Shown here: one piece after another, positions 1-9,981 of the stretch
How the letters are laid out: each line of letters starts with the position of its first letter
Numbering within the stretch: position 1 is the first letter of the stretch
Assembly: GCA_025331565.1 (NCBI GenBank)
Contig: JAFREQ010000225.1
Location: 1 to 64,000 of the forward strand
DNA: 64,000 bases
Source of the DNA: Holacanthus passer
Taxonomy: Eukaryota > Chordata > Actinopteri > Pomacanthidae
Reading direction: 5' to 3'
Program-made: the position numbers and the translations under genes
The notes under the pieces: model-generated
The model's input: the letters and a program-made list of their open reading frames with translations, nothing else
Database searches by the model: none
What the model was told of the DNA's origin: nothing

Positions 1-413
1 ATTAAGATGTTCTTTTTTGATAATACGTGTAGCAGATGCTTTATAGCTTCAGATCTGCAAGTACTGGTACTGATAAACTGTATATTCTTATGTTTTAAGT
101 GGAAGTGTTCAAACTGCCTATAACTTTTCCCATTTAGTGTACTATTGTCATAAATGCACTAGTTGGTTGGTTGATGGTTAACTACATATGGCAACCAAAT
201 GTTAAATGAGAGTTGCTCCATTAAACCCGACACAAAAAAACCCAAAAGTATCGATAGTTATCCCCATCCTTCTATACAGCATATAATGGTTTAGTAACGG
301 GAGTATATTCTCTTCTTTTCAGGAGCAAAATACAAATTTCTAATCGAGAACTCCGGAAACTTCAGCGCCTCAAAGATTCGCTACCGCGACCGTCGGCTGG
401 AGCTAGCAAGAAA

Positions 414-1171
414 ATGGATGCTTTTGTTAGCAGACCTTCAGATGATACATCAGGTACATCAGATGCAACCGCTGAGGAGCCCTCACTGAGCTTCCTCGCC
501 ATAGAGATAAGGGCAATCCATGTGTCCACACAGAATATTGAGCATGACACAAAGGAAATTAAGGCTGCTGTGGAGGACATCGAAGGTAAGATTAGCATGC
601 TAAGCTCCTACATGGATGAGGTGGAAGAACGGGTTGCTGCTGTGGAAAGCACCGCTGACACATCCAAACAGCATTCCAAAACTTTCCAGGAGAAAATACA
701 AAAGCTACAAGAGCACATTGATGATTTGGATAATAGAGGGCAACGCTGCAATGTTAAAATCCTGGTCATACCGGAGCTAACAGAAGGGGATGACATGATT
801 CAGTTTTTACAACAACAAATCCCAGTCATGCTGGAGCGTCAATTCCCAACACTAGAGATTCAGCGCGTACATGGAGTCCCCACTGGCCTGCCAAGAAGAG
901 AACAGAGAGAGGGTGACCGGCCATGGCCCGTGATGGTCAATGTACTTTGTGTACTTATCAGGTGAAAGAGGATATACTTCGAGCAGCCAGGGAAAATGGT
1001 CAGATCTTGTGGCAAGGAGCCAGGATTATGTTTTTTCCAGATTACTCGAAGCAAACCATGGAGCAGAGGGTCTCCTTCAAACATGTTAAGGCTGATTTTA
1101 GGAATGGAGGAGTCGATTACACGCTCTGCTGCGGCCAGATGGACATATCTTTACCTCCTCTAAGCCGATAA
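414..1171 (+). pseudogene. L1-type ORF1 protein, frameshifted
   Basis: In L1-type elements this RNA-binding chaperone coats the element transcript. The first part (414-965) reads as an acidic coiled coil (EIKAAVEDIEGKISMLSSYM and following heptads), then an RRM-like stretch (NRGQRCNVKILVIPELTEG). The next block, TYQVKEDILRAARENGQI, lies in another frame (923-1171), so a single-base-type frameshift falls near 945-960. The later block (ARIMFFPDYSKQTMEQR) resembles the C-terminal domain of L1 ORF1. The upstream start is uncertain because open reading continues before the ATG at 414. It is followed at once by ORF2 remnants of the same element. Confidence 0.8.
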
Positions 1172-1212
1172 ATGAAAGTTTCAGATCTTTTTATAACACT
1201 CTTTATTCATCA

Positions 1213-3504
1213 CAGGGTGACTTGGAAAAACAAAAGCTTGATAGCTTTTTTGCAAACCTTGATCTCACACAACTATCTGATAGAGACAGAGACTTTTTAG
1301 AGGCGCCAATAAAAATAGAGGCGATCTCTCAGGCAATCAGAAGCATGCCACCAAATAAATCTCCTGGGCTGGATGGACTGCCTGCTGATTTCTACAGGAC
1401 ATTTTAAGATATCATAAGTCCTTTGTTGCTCGAGGTTTACTCTGATGCATTTAAAACTGGCACCTTACCACAGTCTATGCACACCGCAGTTATATCTTTC
1501 ATTCGCAAAAAAGGGAAAGATGCTTTAGACCCAAGTGGTTATCGACCTATCTCCTTACTCAACTGTGATCAAAAGATCTTAACAAAGGTTTTGGCAAAAC
1601 GCTTGTCAAAAGTTATTGGAAGCTTAATTCACATGGACCAATCAGGCTTCATCCCAAATCGCTATAGCTCTGATAATATTAGACGGCTAATCAATGTACA
1701 GTGTTTGGTTTATGACTCCATCTATCCAACAATTGCTTTGTCACTAGACGTCGCCAAGGCTTTTGATTGTGTCGAGTGGAGTTATCTCTTTGAAACGTTG
1801 GAAAGATTAGGCTTTGGACAAAATTTCATTACATGGATCAAAACTTCATACAACACCCCCTATGCTAGTGTTCTAACAAATGGTCTTATATCTAATCCAT
1901 TCCAGTTGCATAAGTCCACAAGACAAGGTTGTTCCTTAAGTCCGGGCTTGTTCATGCTTGCCTTAGAGCCCTTAGCACAAAAACTGAGGAATAATATAGA
2001 TATACATGGGATTACAGTAGGCAGTATTCATCACAAACTTTTACTGTACGCGGATGATTTGTTAGTACTATTAACGCAACCAGAAAAATCCATACCCACT
2101 TTATTAAACTGTATTGAGGAGTTCACACTGTTATCTGGATATTGCATTAATTGGGACAAATCTGAGGCCATGCCAGGCTATTACCCATCAGCGGAAATTT
2201 CGCTGGGCTTCAAAAGGCATCAAATATTTAGGCATTCGAATAACCCCTGATTATAATGATATGGTCCGAGAAAATATTAACCCACTACTTCAGAAAATGG
2301 AATCAGATTTTGGCAGGTGGACCAAAATTCACCTTTCGCTCTGGGGAAAAATACAGTCTGTTAAAATGATGACTGCACCTGTGGTTTATTACATACTATC
2401 TCACCTTCCTCTAAATATTCCTGAGTCCTACTTTAGAGATTTTGACACCCTTATTTTAGATTTTCTCTGGGGCAATTCATTTCACTGCTTAGGAATAAAG
2501 AAATTACAAGCCCACACAAAGAGAGGTATTTTCTCTTCCCAACTTTAGATGGCACTGCTGGGCTATCAATATGAAGTATATAAGAACATGGTTACCTAAT
2601 GATGAGGCAAGAGATAAACCAGGTTGGTTCCAAATAGAGACTGAAATAAGTGGGGGCTGCCTCCCTGGTCTGAGCTATTTAGCACAAAACTGCCACTACA
2701 GAAACATCATCCTGTTATCACTAATACTAACCGAATGTGGCATAAGGTACATAGAGTGGGTCGTTGGGACCCCTTTAAATCCCCCCATGCACCTCTATGG
2801 AATAATAAGCTGATTCTAATTGGAAACAAAATGATTAACTGGACTATTTGGAAAGAAGCTGGTATAATTTATATCTTACATTTATTTGACAGCAATACCA
2901 AACACTTAACATCTTAACATTTAACCAAATAGTGGATAAATACAAATTATCGCGTAAGCAATACTGGAGGTATGTCCAAATGCAGAGTGCCCTGGCTAAA
3001 TGGTTACAGGCAGCCCAATTGAAGAACTGCTGATTAGATCAGTTTCAGGTAGAAGCATGACTCCTAAGGTCAGTTGCTTATTACAGGAACAATTATGTGA
3101 CCCCTTGCTCAAGGTTAAGAAACACTGGACAGGGGACTTGACTGTGGACATATCTCCTGAGGACTGGAAGTCACGTTTAAATAACATTAATATCTATATT
3201 ACATATACTCTGGACATGTCCAGCACTTAAGGACTGGTGGAAAAATATCCATTAGATTATATTTGAAGTCCTGCACAAAAAGTTCCAAATCTCTGCAAAA
3301 CTGTCCATCTTGGGATGGACCACTGAGCTTCAAGACTCTGACTTTTCGTGTTTTGAGAAAAGATGGATTATTTTGGCTTTCACAACAGCTAAACAGATAC
3401 TACTAAGACACTGGAGGAAAAAATGTCCACCCCTTCATGAAGAATGGACCATGACAATGGTGCAGCTGGCTGCTTATGAGAGGGTGACCTTCCTTACTGG
3501 ATGA
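1213..3504 (+). pseudogene. L1-type ORF2 reverse transcriptase remnant
   Basis: In intact elements ORF2 performs target-primed reverse transcription. Visible motifs are PNKSPGLDGLPADFY (fingers), YRPISLLNCDQKILTKVLA, the catalytic A-motif SLDVAKAFDCVEWSYL, STRQGCSLSPGLFMLALEPL, and the C-motif LLYADDLLVLL with YADD at 2,047-2,058. Lesions: a nonsense TAA at 1,405-1,407 in frame with the RT, a frameshift near 2,220 (the reading continues as GIKYLGIRITPDYNDM), and scattered stops beyond 2,550. The last recognisable stretch, 3,310-3,504, resembles the tryptophan-rich C-terminal region of fish L1 ORF2. The endonuclease domain is absent. Confidence 0.85.
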
Positions 3505-3812
3505 ACTGGATCAATATATGTTTGCATGGAGCCCTTTTACCAACTGGCTGTCTGTAACTTAGTGGTTGCTTTATTAATACAGTGCTATCAATGATTTATT
3601 GTGCTTAACTATTGAGAATATCAGTGTGGTGATCTATGCTCTTGTTTGTTTGTTTTTTTTGTTTGTTTTTCTATACCATTTAATTTTTCTTTATTATTTA
3701 GGAGGGAGTAAATCTCTGGCCTTGATGGCTCCCTGATTGAGTGAATTGATCTCTCCCTGTCTGCATTATGTATGTGTGAACTTCAATTAAAAAAAAAAAG
3801 TTCATTATAAAA

Positions 3813-4140
3813 AAAGAGTGAATAAAACTGATTTTTGAAAACAACTTTTTAGATGAAGTGATTTGAAGTGAAGTTTTCTGAAGTACAGTAAAAGCAATCT
3901 TAATTACATAGGCATTTTAAGCACATTTACTGAAAACTGATTAATGGTGCACTTCAAATGGCATGATGGAGAAATGTACACTGTGAAATCTAATTAGTTA
4001 TTATTACTTTAAAAAAGCATGCAAACTGATTGCACTGAAAAAAAAAAAAGTAAAGAGAAATCTGTATCGTAAGTTGTACTAACTAGTGCTTCTTTAGTAG
4101 AGTACAATTAAACATGAGTTTAAGCAACTAAAACAATCAA
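3813..4140. other. AT-rich spacer, no gene seen
   Basis: No coding sequence is evident. The segment around 4,018-4,060 (catgcaaactgattgcactg, then an A run) resembles 5,087-5,130 in word order, suggesting a diverged repeat on both sides of the LINE at 4,141-4,860. Confidence 0.3.
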
Positions 4141-4860
4141 GTAGTTTGGCACCACTGCTCTAGTGGCTGCCTGCTACAGCAGCTCTGGCTCCCCTCTGAG
4201 CTTTTTCCTTTCTAGTTTTAGCCTTTTTAACTTATTTGACATCTTCTGCACAGGATTGCGCTTCTGAATGCCCAGGTCAACATGTCCACCATAGTGACTG
4301 CGTTTGTACTGGCATTTTTCATTCACTTTTTACAATGTTTACATCCGTGTCTGGGGGCCGCCCGAGGCCCTATTGTTTTCAGTCAGGATCAGCTGTTGGC
4401 GCTCCACAACACAGCGGTGCTGCCGGACGAGAGGCCCGAGGTTCCCCAAGAGATAAAGAGGAGAAGACGGGGGAGCTGTGCCGGAGCCCAGCACCATGAC
4501 AGGAGAAGATACTGATCGGTCCTCCCGTCCATCACCATGCCTCGGGAGTTCTCACATGTTATCGTGATAGCTGCGTATACTCCCCCTCTGCTAATGCCGA
4601 TGCGGCCTGTGACGTCATCCACTCTGTCACAGGCCGGCTGCAGACCCAACATCCCCAGGCCCTCCTCCTCCTCTCTGGGGACTTCACTCATGCCTCTCCA
4701 TTCTCCACTATATATATAGAATCCCATGTAAATTTGTTAAATTTGTAAATACAATCAGCATGTTTATATTCATTTTTACTATTTAACTTGTCTATCTCTT
4801 TGCTGCTGTGCAATGCAAATTTCCCCACTGTGGGACGAATAAAGGTTTATCTTATCTTAG
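4141..4860 (+). mobile_element. CR1/Rex-like LINE copy with two internal deletions and complete 3' tail
   Basis: Three pieces of one LINE are joined. At about 4,336-4,500 is the basic N-terminal leader (ARGPIVFSQDQLLALHNTAV, then KRRRRGSC). At about 4,537-4,720 is a short part of the endonuclease domain: SHVIVIAAYTPP, then after a frameshift near 4,583 SANADAACDVIHSV and LLLLSGDFTHAS. At 4,720-4,860 is the 3' UTR ending in TTTCCCCACTGTGGGACG, AATAAAGG and TATCTTATCTTA. The catalytic core between pieces and all of the reverse transcriptase are missing. The 3' end matches several other places in this window (see findings). The clade name is a judgement from the endonuclease motif; no RT is present to confirm it. 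Confidence 0.75.
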
Positions 4861-6127
4861 TGTGATTTGACCGTGATGTGACTTGATAACTTACTTTAGA
4901 TGTACTCTCGACTCAGAAAAGACTACTCAGAATTACTATTTTAATCTACTAAATCATTGCATGTGAAATTTACTCTGTGTGTAGTCCATACTTATCTAAG
5001 TTGAGCCAACTTAATTGACATTCCCTGCAATTTAGCATTTCTAATTTATATTTACTTGAACAGCAATCTGACTTACTTGCTAAAACCATGCAAACGAATT
5101 GTCTCGAAAAAAGCTAGTAAGTGTTACTTCAGTAACCTAAGTGCTTGAAATTTCCATACATGAATAAAAAACAGGTTCCAATCTCCTAAAATAATCTGAT
5201 TTACAGTTCAACATAATAAATCAAGGTAATAACAGTTGAAAGTTCAATATATTCATTTTTTAATTTTTCTTCCTTTTATATCAACACGTCAACAAGTCAA
5301 GTGTGGCACAGTTGTTGGTAACTTTAGTAAAAAATACACAAAGGTCTGAAAACAGGGTTGATCCACACAAGCTGGCACTGGTTTACATTCATTACATTTC
5401 AAAAAGTCACACAGCACACTTTAGTTTCAGGTCTGTTAACACATTATGCCTCTCTAAAATCATATTACTACTATATAACAATATATTGATCTTTTTTGGA
5501 TCAAATAAAAACATTTTGTACAACAGCCAATTTGTTAATCCAATGGACATGTTTATATTGTACAGTAATATCCTTTTCTTCAGAATAACATTCTGAGACA
5601 CCAAATTTTCTACCAAACTTCTTTGGCAACTTTCTGCTATAGGAGTACAATGTAATCTGCTGGACTGTCTGCCTACATATGCACTAGTACCAAAATCCGT
5701 GTTGGTACAATAATGTGCCAGTAATACTTGCCAGCTGATAAAAATAAAAGAATAGATCTGAAGAAAAAAAATCCAACCCTGACCTTTAATTTGACATATA
5801 ATCCTGAAAACACAGCTTTAAAACTGTAATAACAATAATACACAGTTTATAGACCAACCTTGGTAATGTACCAACATGCTGACAAGTGCAAAGTGTATTC
5901 ATTCAATGAGCGCAACAATATGAAAGGGTAATGACTGGCAATGGATCTCACATATGTGTGAATGAATATACATACATCTACCGCCTCTAGATGTAACTTG
6001 CTGATGAACCCATGGGTTGACAATTTGAGTGGAGTGTTAATTTAGTGAACAATAAAAAGCAACTGAATCCATTCTCATGAACAAGTGAGATCTGCCAAAT
6101 GTCACCACTCATACAGTTATTTGCATT
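4861..6127. other. Gene-free AT-rich stretch
   Basis: Only short chance reading frames occur. The left part (4,861-5,180) has recurring words such as acttactt and ctaagttgagccaactt that look like a decayed repeat. Nothing firm is seen from 5,180 to 6,127. Confidence 0.3.
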
Positions 6128-6924
6128 CTAACTCAACAGGAGATTTTTAAGACTTTGCAGTTTTGGTGAGAGTTTGTTCTCTCCCAAGCCAAGCGTCACT
6201 CTTTGAATGAAGCCGAAAGTGTTTTTCATGGCTTTAGGGTAGTCCAAATGTAAAGCATATGACAGCCCAAACAAGAGACAAAGTACCTCAGGTAGGTTCT
6301 GGAGATCAGCCATTACAATACCTCCCTCAACAATGATGGCAGTAAAAACTGAGTCAAGGTGGAGCTGATTTGGAGAGGGTTGCACATCTTCATGGAACAC
6401 AGTCAGCACCCCGACAGATACTTGTGCTCAGGTCTCATCATTGTCACAATCCTGTAATGAAACCAAACATTACAACAGGTAAATGTTGTAAATTGTCAAT
6501 TCGAAATTGTCACCATGTCATCTGTCCTGCCTACACTGCCTTCCAGCCTTGCGCATTAAGTTTTCACGTGACATCCATAAGTGTCGATAATAGTACTTTT
6601 ATCAACATAAGTAGGCCTAAAACATTTTATGACCAGTTTACAGGTGTCTAATAAAGAACATGGAAGAAATTAAGTACTGAAGTCTTCCTCACATTCAATT
6701 TCCTTTGCTGTCCTCACTGGCTTGTACTAGCTAGTGTACACAAGCAAGAGAGATATTCTACCTGTTGTGTAGAATACACAACTGTGGCATGGCAAGTGGG
6801 ATTAGTGCTGTTGAGGTCAACATTGCAGCACAGTGACAAGGAATGCCAACAAAGTTACTTATATGGCTGCTTCATTGTATGGCTGATGCTACTAGCCTAG
6901 CTCATGTGAGGCAAGGAAAATGCA

Positions 6925-7229
6925 CTCTACACCAGGGGTAGGCAATCTATGGCACGTCTGCCCACAACAGCAGGTGAGGCCATCAACACTGACACACAGA
7001 GCAATTCAATAAAATAAAATACTTTTTTGATTGCAAAACTTTTCAAATGTAAAAAAATATAGCCTAATGTTGAATTAAATGAACAATTTGATTTAAAATC
7101 GTTTTGAGAACATTAGTCTCAATATACTGATCAGTTCATGGCACTCAGGTCTGTGCAATCTTTAAAGAAATGTTGTTTTTTTCAAAGTGGCATGGGACGT
7201 CCAAAAGGTTGCTGACCCCTGCCTTACAC
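6925..7229. mobile_element. Non-autonomous hAT-like element with 8-bp target duplication
   Basis: The element proper is 6,933-7,221. It begins CAGGGGTAGGCAATCTATGG and ends GGTTGCTGACCCCTG, the inverted termini typical of hAT-Charlie-like elements. Flanking octamers ctctacac (6,925-6,932) and ccttacac (7,222-7,229) match at six of eight positions. At about 290 bp there is no coding capacity. It sits in the intron before the last exon of the minus-strand pseudogene. Confidence 0.8.
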
Positions 7230-7499
7230 CAAATCTATATCAGATCTTTATCAAGATTTTGAGGTATTTCTGCTTCATTTGATGGTGACAGTAGAGAGAC
7301 AGAAAAGGCAGAGGAGAGAGAGGAGGTGACATGCACCAAAGCGCTCCTTCCAAATCAACCCCAGCTGCTGTGGTTTGGACTCAGCCTTGATATGTGATAC
7401 ATCTCTACCAGGTGAACTTCCAGACAAACCAAACACATCTGCATTTAAGACTTACTTTTTCCCCCCCTTTCTTAATCGTAAGTCAATTATGCAAGGTCG

Positions 7500-7680
7500 G
7501 GAGCGCCCTGGTAGCTCACCTGGTAGAGCGTGTATCATATTATGGCTGTGTCCTTAACGCAGCAACCCCAGGTTTGAATCTGACCTGGGCCATTTGCTGT
7601 ATGTCATCCCCTCTCTCTCCCCCTGGATTTCCTGTCTCTCTCCACTGCATCACCACCACTAGAAATATATGTACAAGATC
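7500..7680 (+). mobile_element. tRNA-derived SINE
   Basis: A pol III A-box-like segment (TAGCTCACCTGGTAGAGCG, about 7,512-7,530) is followed by a B-box-like segment (CAGGTTTGAATCTGACC, about 7,569-7,585) at tRNA-like spacing. A pyrimidine-rich body (ctctctctccccctggattt) follows, as in common fish tRNA SINEs. The tail is degenerate and no clear target duplication was found. It could be mistaken for a tRNA gene, but the acceptor stem does not pair. Confidence 0.75.
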
Positions 7681-9981
7681 TTGTACTTAAATAACTCAGT
7701 TTTGGAGATGAAAGGTGTATTCCTCTCACTTCAAAGGAGCTAGGCTGGTAACTTCACCCTGCTGGCATACACTGAACTGCAGCCCATGCCAATGTTTGTA
7801 CTGATTTCATGGATATATTCTGCATTACATTTTTTACCTCACTCTCAGTGAGATACTGGTAAATACAAAGTAAATTTCCCCAGAACTGTGTGTGCTCTTT
7901 TAAGATGTAACTATGAAAACTTACGAAGCAGGTGTTGTAGAAGTTACTGGGGTCATCACCAAGTAGAACAGGGAGGCCTTGGAGTACAACAGTGCACATT
8001 GCTGTCACATCTGGTTTCTAGAAGTGGATGATGAACAAATTAGGTTCAAGATAATGCAGCATTCAAAAGTTACAGTACAAAAATGTCTATATGAAACAAG
8101 TGTCACCACATTGTTTGACAGTGCAGCAAACAGGTACTGATTGGAGAATTGATTTTTAAGAAACAATCCACAGCTTTAACAGTGAGGAGCAACATAAGTT
8201 CTACAGGGGTTGTAGGTTGTACTTATATTGTATCTTACATACTGTATATTTCTTGGTACAATCCATCTCAGTTCATCAGTGGAGGCAAGTTGGACACCTG
8301 TGATCATCAAGAGACTGCTCTTGCATATATCACAGTCTCTCCTTACTTCCATCAGGAAGACAAGTTCTTCAAGGCCAAAAACTAGCGTCACACCATCAGA
8401 ATGCACCCCCACCCACTCAAATTGATTACAACTGTTCACATAATAGCATTATAACCATCTGTTTCAGCATCCCCCCCAATCTTCCTTCCCCTAACCACTG
8501 TTGTTGCAAAAAAAGCAGCAAAACAACAATCACTATTTGAAGTTAACTTACCATGAGAAATAAAGACAGAAGAACCCTTTCATAGACTTACCCTTGAATC
8601 AATCTGTTGCACAAACTCAAGTCAGTGTCTCTCCCACACTTCCTTTCTTAGACCTGAAGATTGTGACAAAGCATGGTGTGTGGCAGTCCAAGGCATCAAA
8701 AAAGTCCATCTTTAGGGTTTTGGTGACTACCCTATTGAACACACTTACAACACACAGCAAAAAAGCACAGTGACTACATAGGGTTGGGCCAGTGTGAAAA
8801 GTACCTTCACAACTGTTAATAGGTTAATTGCCAAATACAACAGTAATTGGCAGACTGACATCTAGTATTTAGTCACCAGGCAGAATGACAGAACAGAGGG
8901 TGGAGTGGAGTGCCGCAAAGAAAGGCTCAAAAAGAAAAACTATTTTATTATTATTTTTAAAATTTCTTTCGGTACTTACTTGTCTCTCCGTAAAAAGAGC
9001 TGGCCACCGCTCCTTCAAGGTTTTCACTGGAGGTCTGGCCTCCACAATCTCCCTTCTCCTCATTGGGAAAGTCTGGTCCATCTTGATGCAATTACAGTTC
9101 CACTGGGGTTCTGTTTTTCTCATTTCTTCAACCAGAAGTTTTCTCTCAGCGTCAGGCTATCACTCTGCCCCTCAGGAATGTCCGGTAAGTAATTAACATC
9201 ATACCTTTTTGGTCTTTTGAGGCCTTTTGAAGCCATTTGTGGTCTACCTCCTTTCCCAGCATTTATGGCAACCTCTATACATCCTGCTCTTTTCAGTTTA
9301 CCACGATAGTACCCCATTTTGTATTTCAAACTATACTTCCAGCCAGAACACCCATCTGGTGAACCTGGTTCCCTCAGGCAGGGATGTTTGCTGATGAGTG
9401 CAAGTGCCACAGATTGGAGCCGGTCAATAGTGGTAAGTATCAAATTTGTAAATTGTTTCAGCAAGCTTTTCCAGAATACTATGCTTCATGTCATTAAGTA
9501 CATTCCAGTGTGTTTCGTCTCGTAGATACGCAAGATTAGCCTGTCTCAGTCTAAATTCCACATCAACTGAGAAATTTGGAATGTCAAAAAACTCCGGCCA
9601 TGGCTCTTGTCTCATTGATGAAGTTGAGCTGTGTGTGGACAGAATCTCTGTATCATCGGAGGCACAGGAGGCTTCAGATGTGCTGGTGGTGGCAGCAGTT
9701 GGCAAGTCCCCTATGTCATCAAGGTTGCAATGGGCATTATCGAAGTCAGGATCTTCATACATAACACTGAAGTCACACTGCAGCTTGCATTTTTCCTTGA
9801 TTTTGGTCTTCAGCTTTTCAACCGTTTCTGGTTTTCCATCTAGTGAAACTGTATGTCTGTATGTCCTGTTGCGTTATGGTGACTCTCAGTTTGTAGCTTT
9901 CCATGGTCCTAGAAAAAGTGAAAATAACTTTAGTGCATAGTCCACATATTGTCATTCAACATAATTTGTAATGCTTAACTG

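Larger units (their letters stand above)
310..3812 (+). mobile_element. L1-type non-LTR retrotransposon, internally deleted and decayed
   Basis: The order seen is an ORF1-like coiled-coil protein, a reverse transcriptase core with YADD, a degenerate C-terminal part and an A-rich tail near 3,789-3,800. Coding stretches sit in several plus-strand frames separated by stops, so the copy is dead. The apurinic endonuclease domain expected at the start of ORF2 is missing: the ORF1 end (about 1,171) is followed within about 50 bases by the region just before the RT fingers. That points to a deletion of roughly the first third of ORF2. L1/Tx1-like membership is inferred from ORF1 architecture and the RT motifs. 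Target-site duplications were not resolved. Confidence 0.88.
6128..9905 (-). pseudogene. Decayed multi-exon gene of a multicopy teleost PB1/SAM-associated-type family
   Basis: From memory this resembles fish proteins labelled SAM-domain-containing protein 3-like; its function is unknown. Exons run right to left. About 9,905-9,430 holds an N-terminal PB1/ubiquitin-like stretch (MESYKLRVTITQQD, then CKLQCDFSVMYEDPDFDN), an acidic linker and EPWPEFFDIPNFSVDVEFRL. About 9,464-9,120 holds SKHPCLREPGSPDGCSGWKY. About 9,123-8,980 ends TLKERWPALFTERQ at a GTAAGT donor. About 8,715-8,592 holds MDFFDALDCHTPCFVTIFRS. Exon 8,017-7,925 holds QGLPVLLGDDPSNFYNTCF, with AG and GTAAGT borders. The terminal exon 6,451-6,128 holds LPEVLCLLFGLSYALHLDYP. 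Lesions: frameshifts near 9,855, 9,430 and 8,615, and an in-frame TGA at 6,428-6,430. The intact splice sites suggest recent decay. Confidence 0.7.

Noticed and set aside
4035..4060. CACTG start as a CACTA-type transposon end
   Set aside because: No matching CAGTG/TAGTG partner with a 3-bp duplication was found on the right side, so no boundary is claimed.
7510..7590. Possible tRNA gene
   Set aside because: A and B boxes are present but the stems do not pair and the downstream body is SINE-like.
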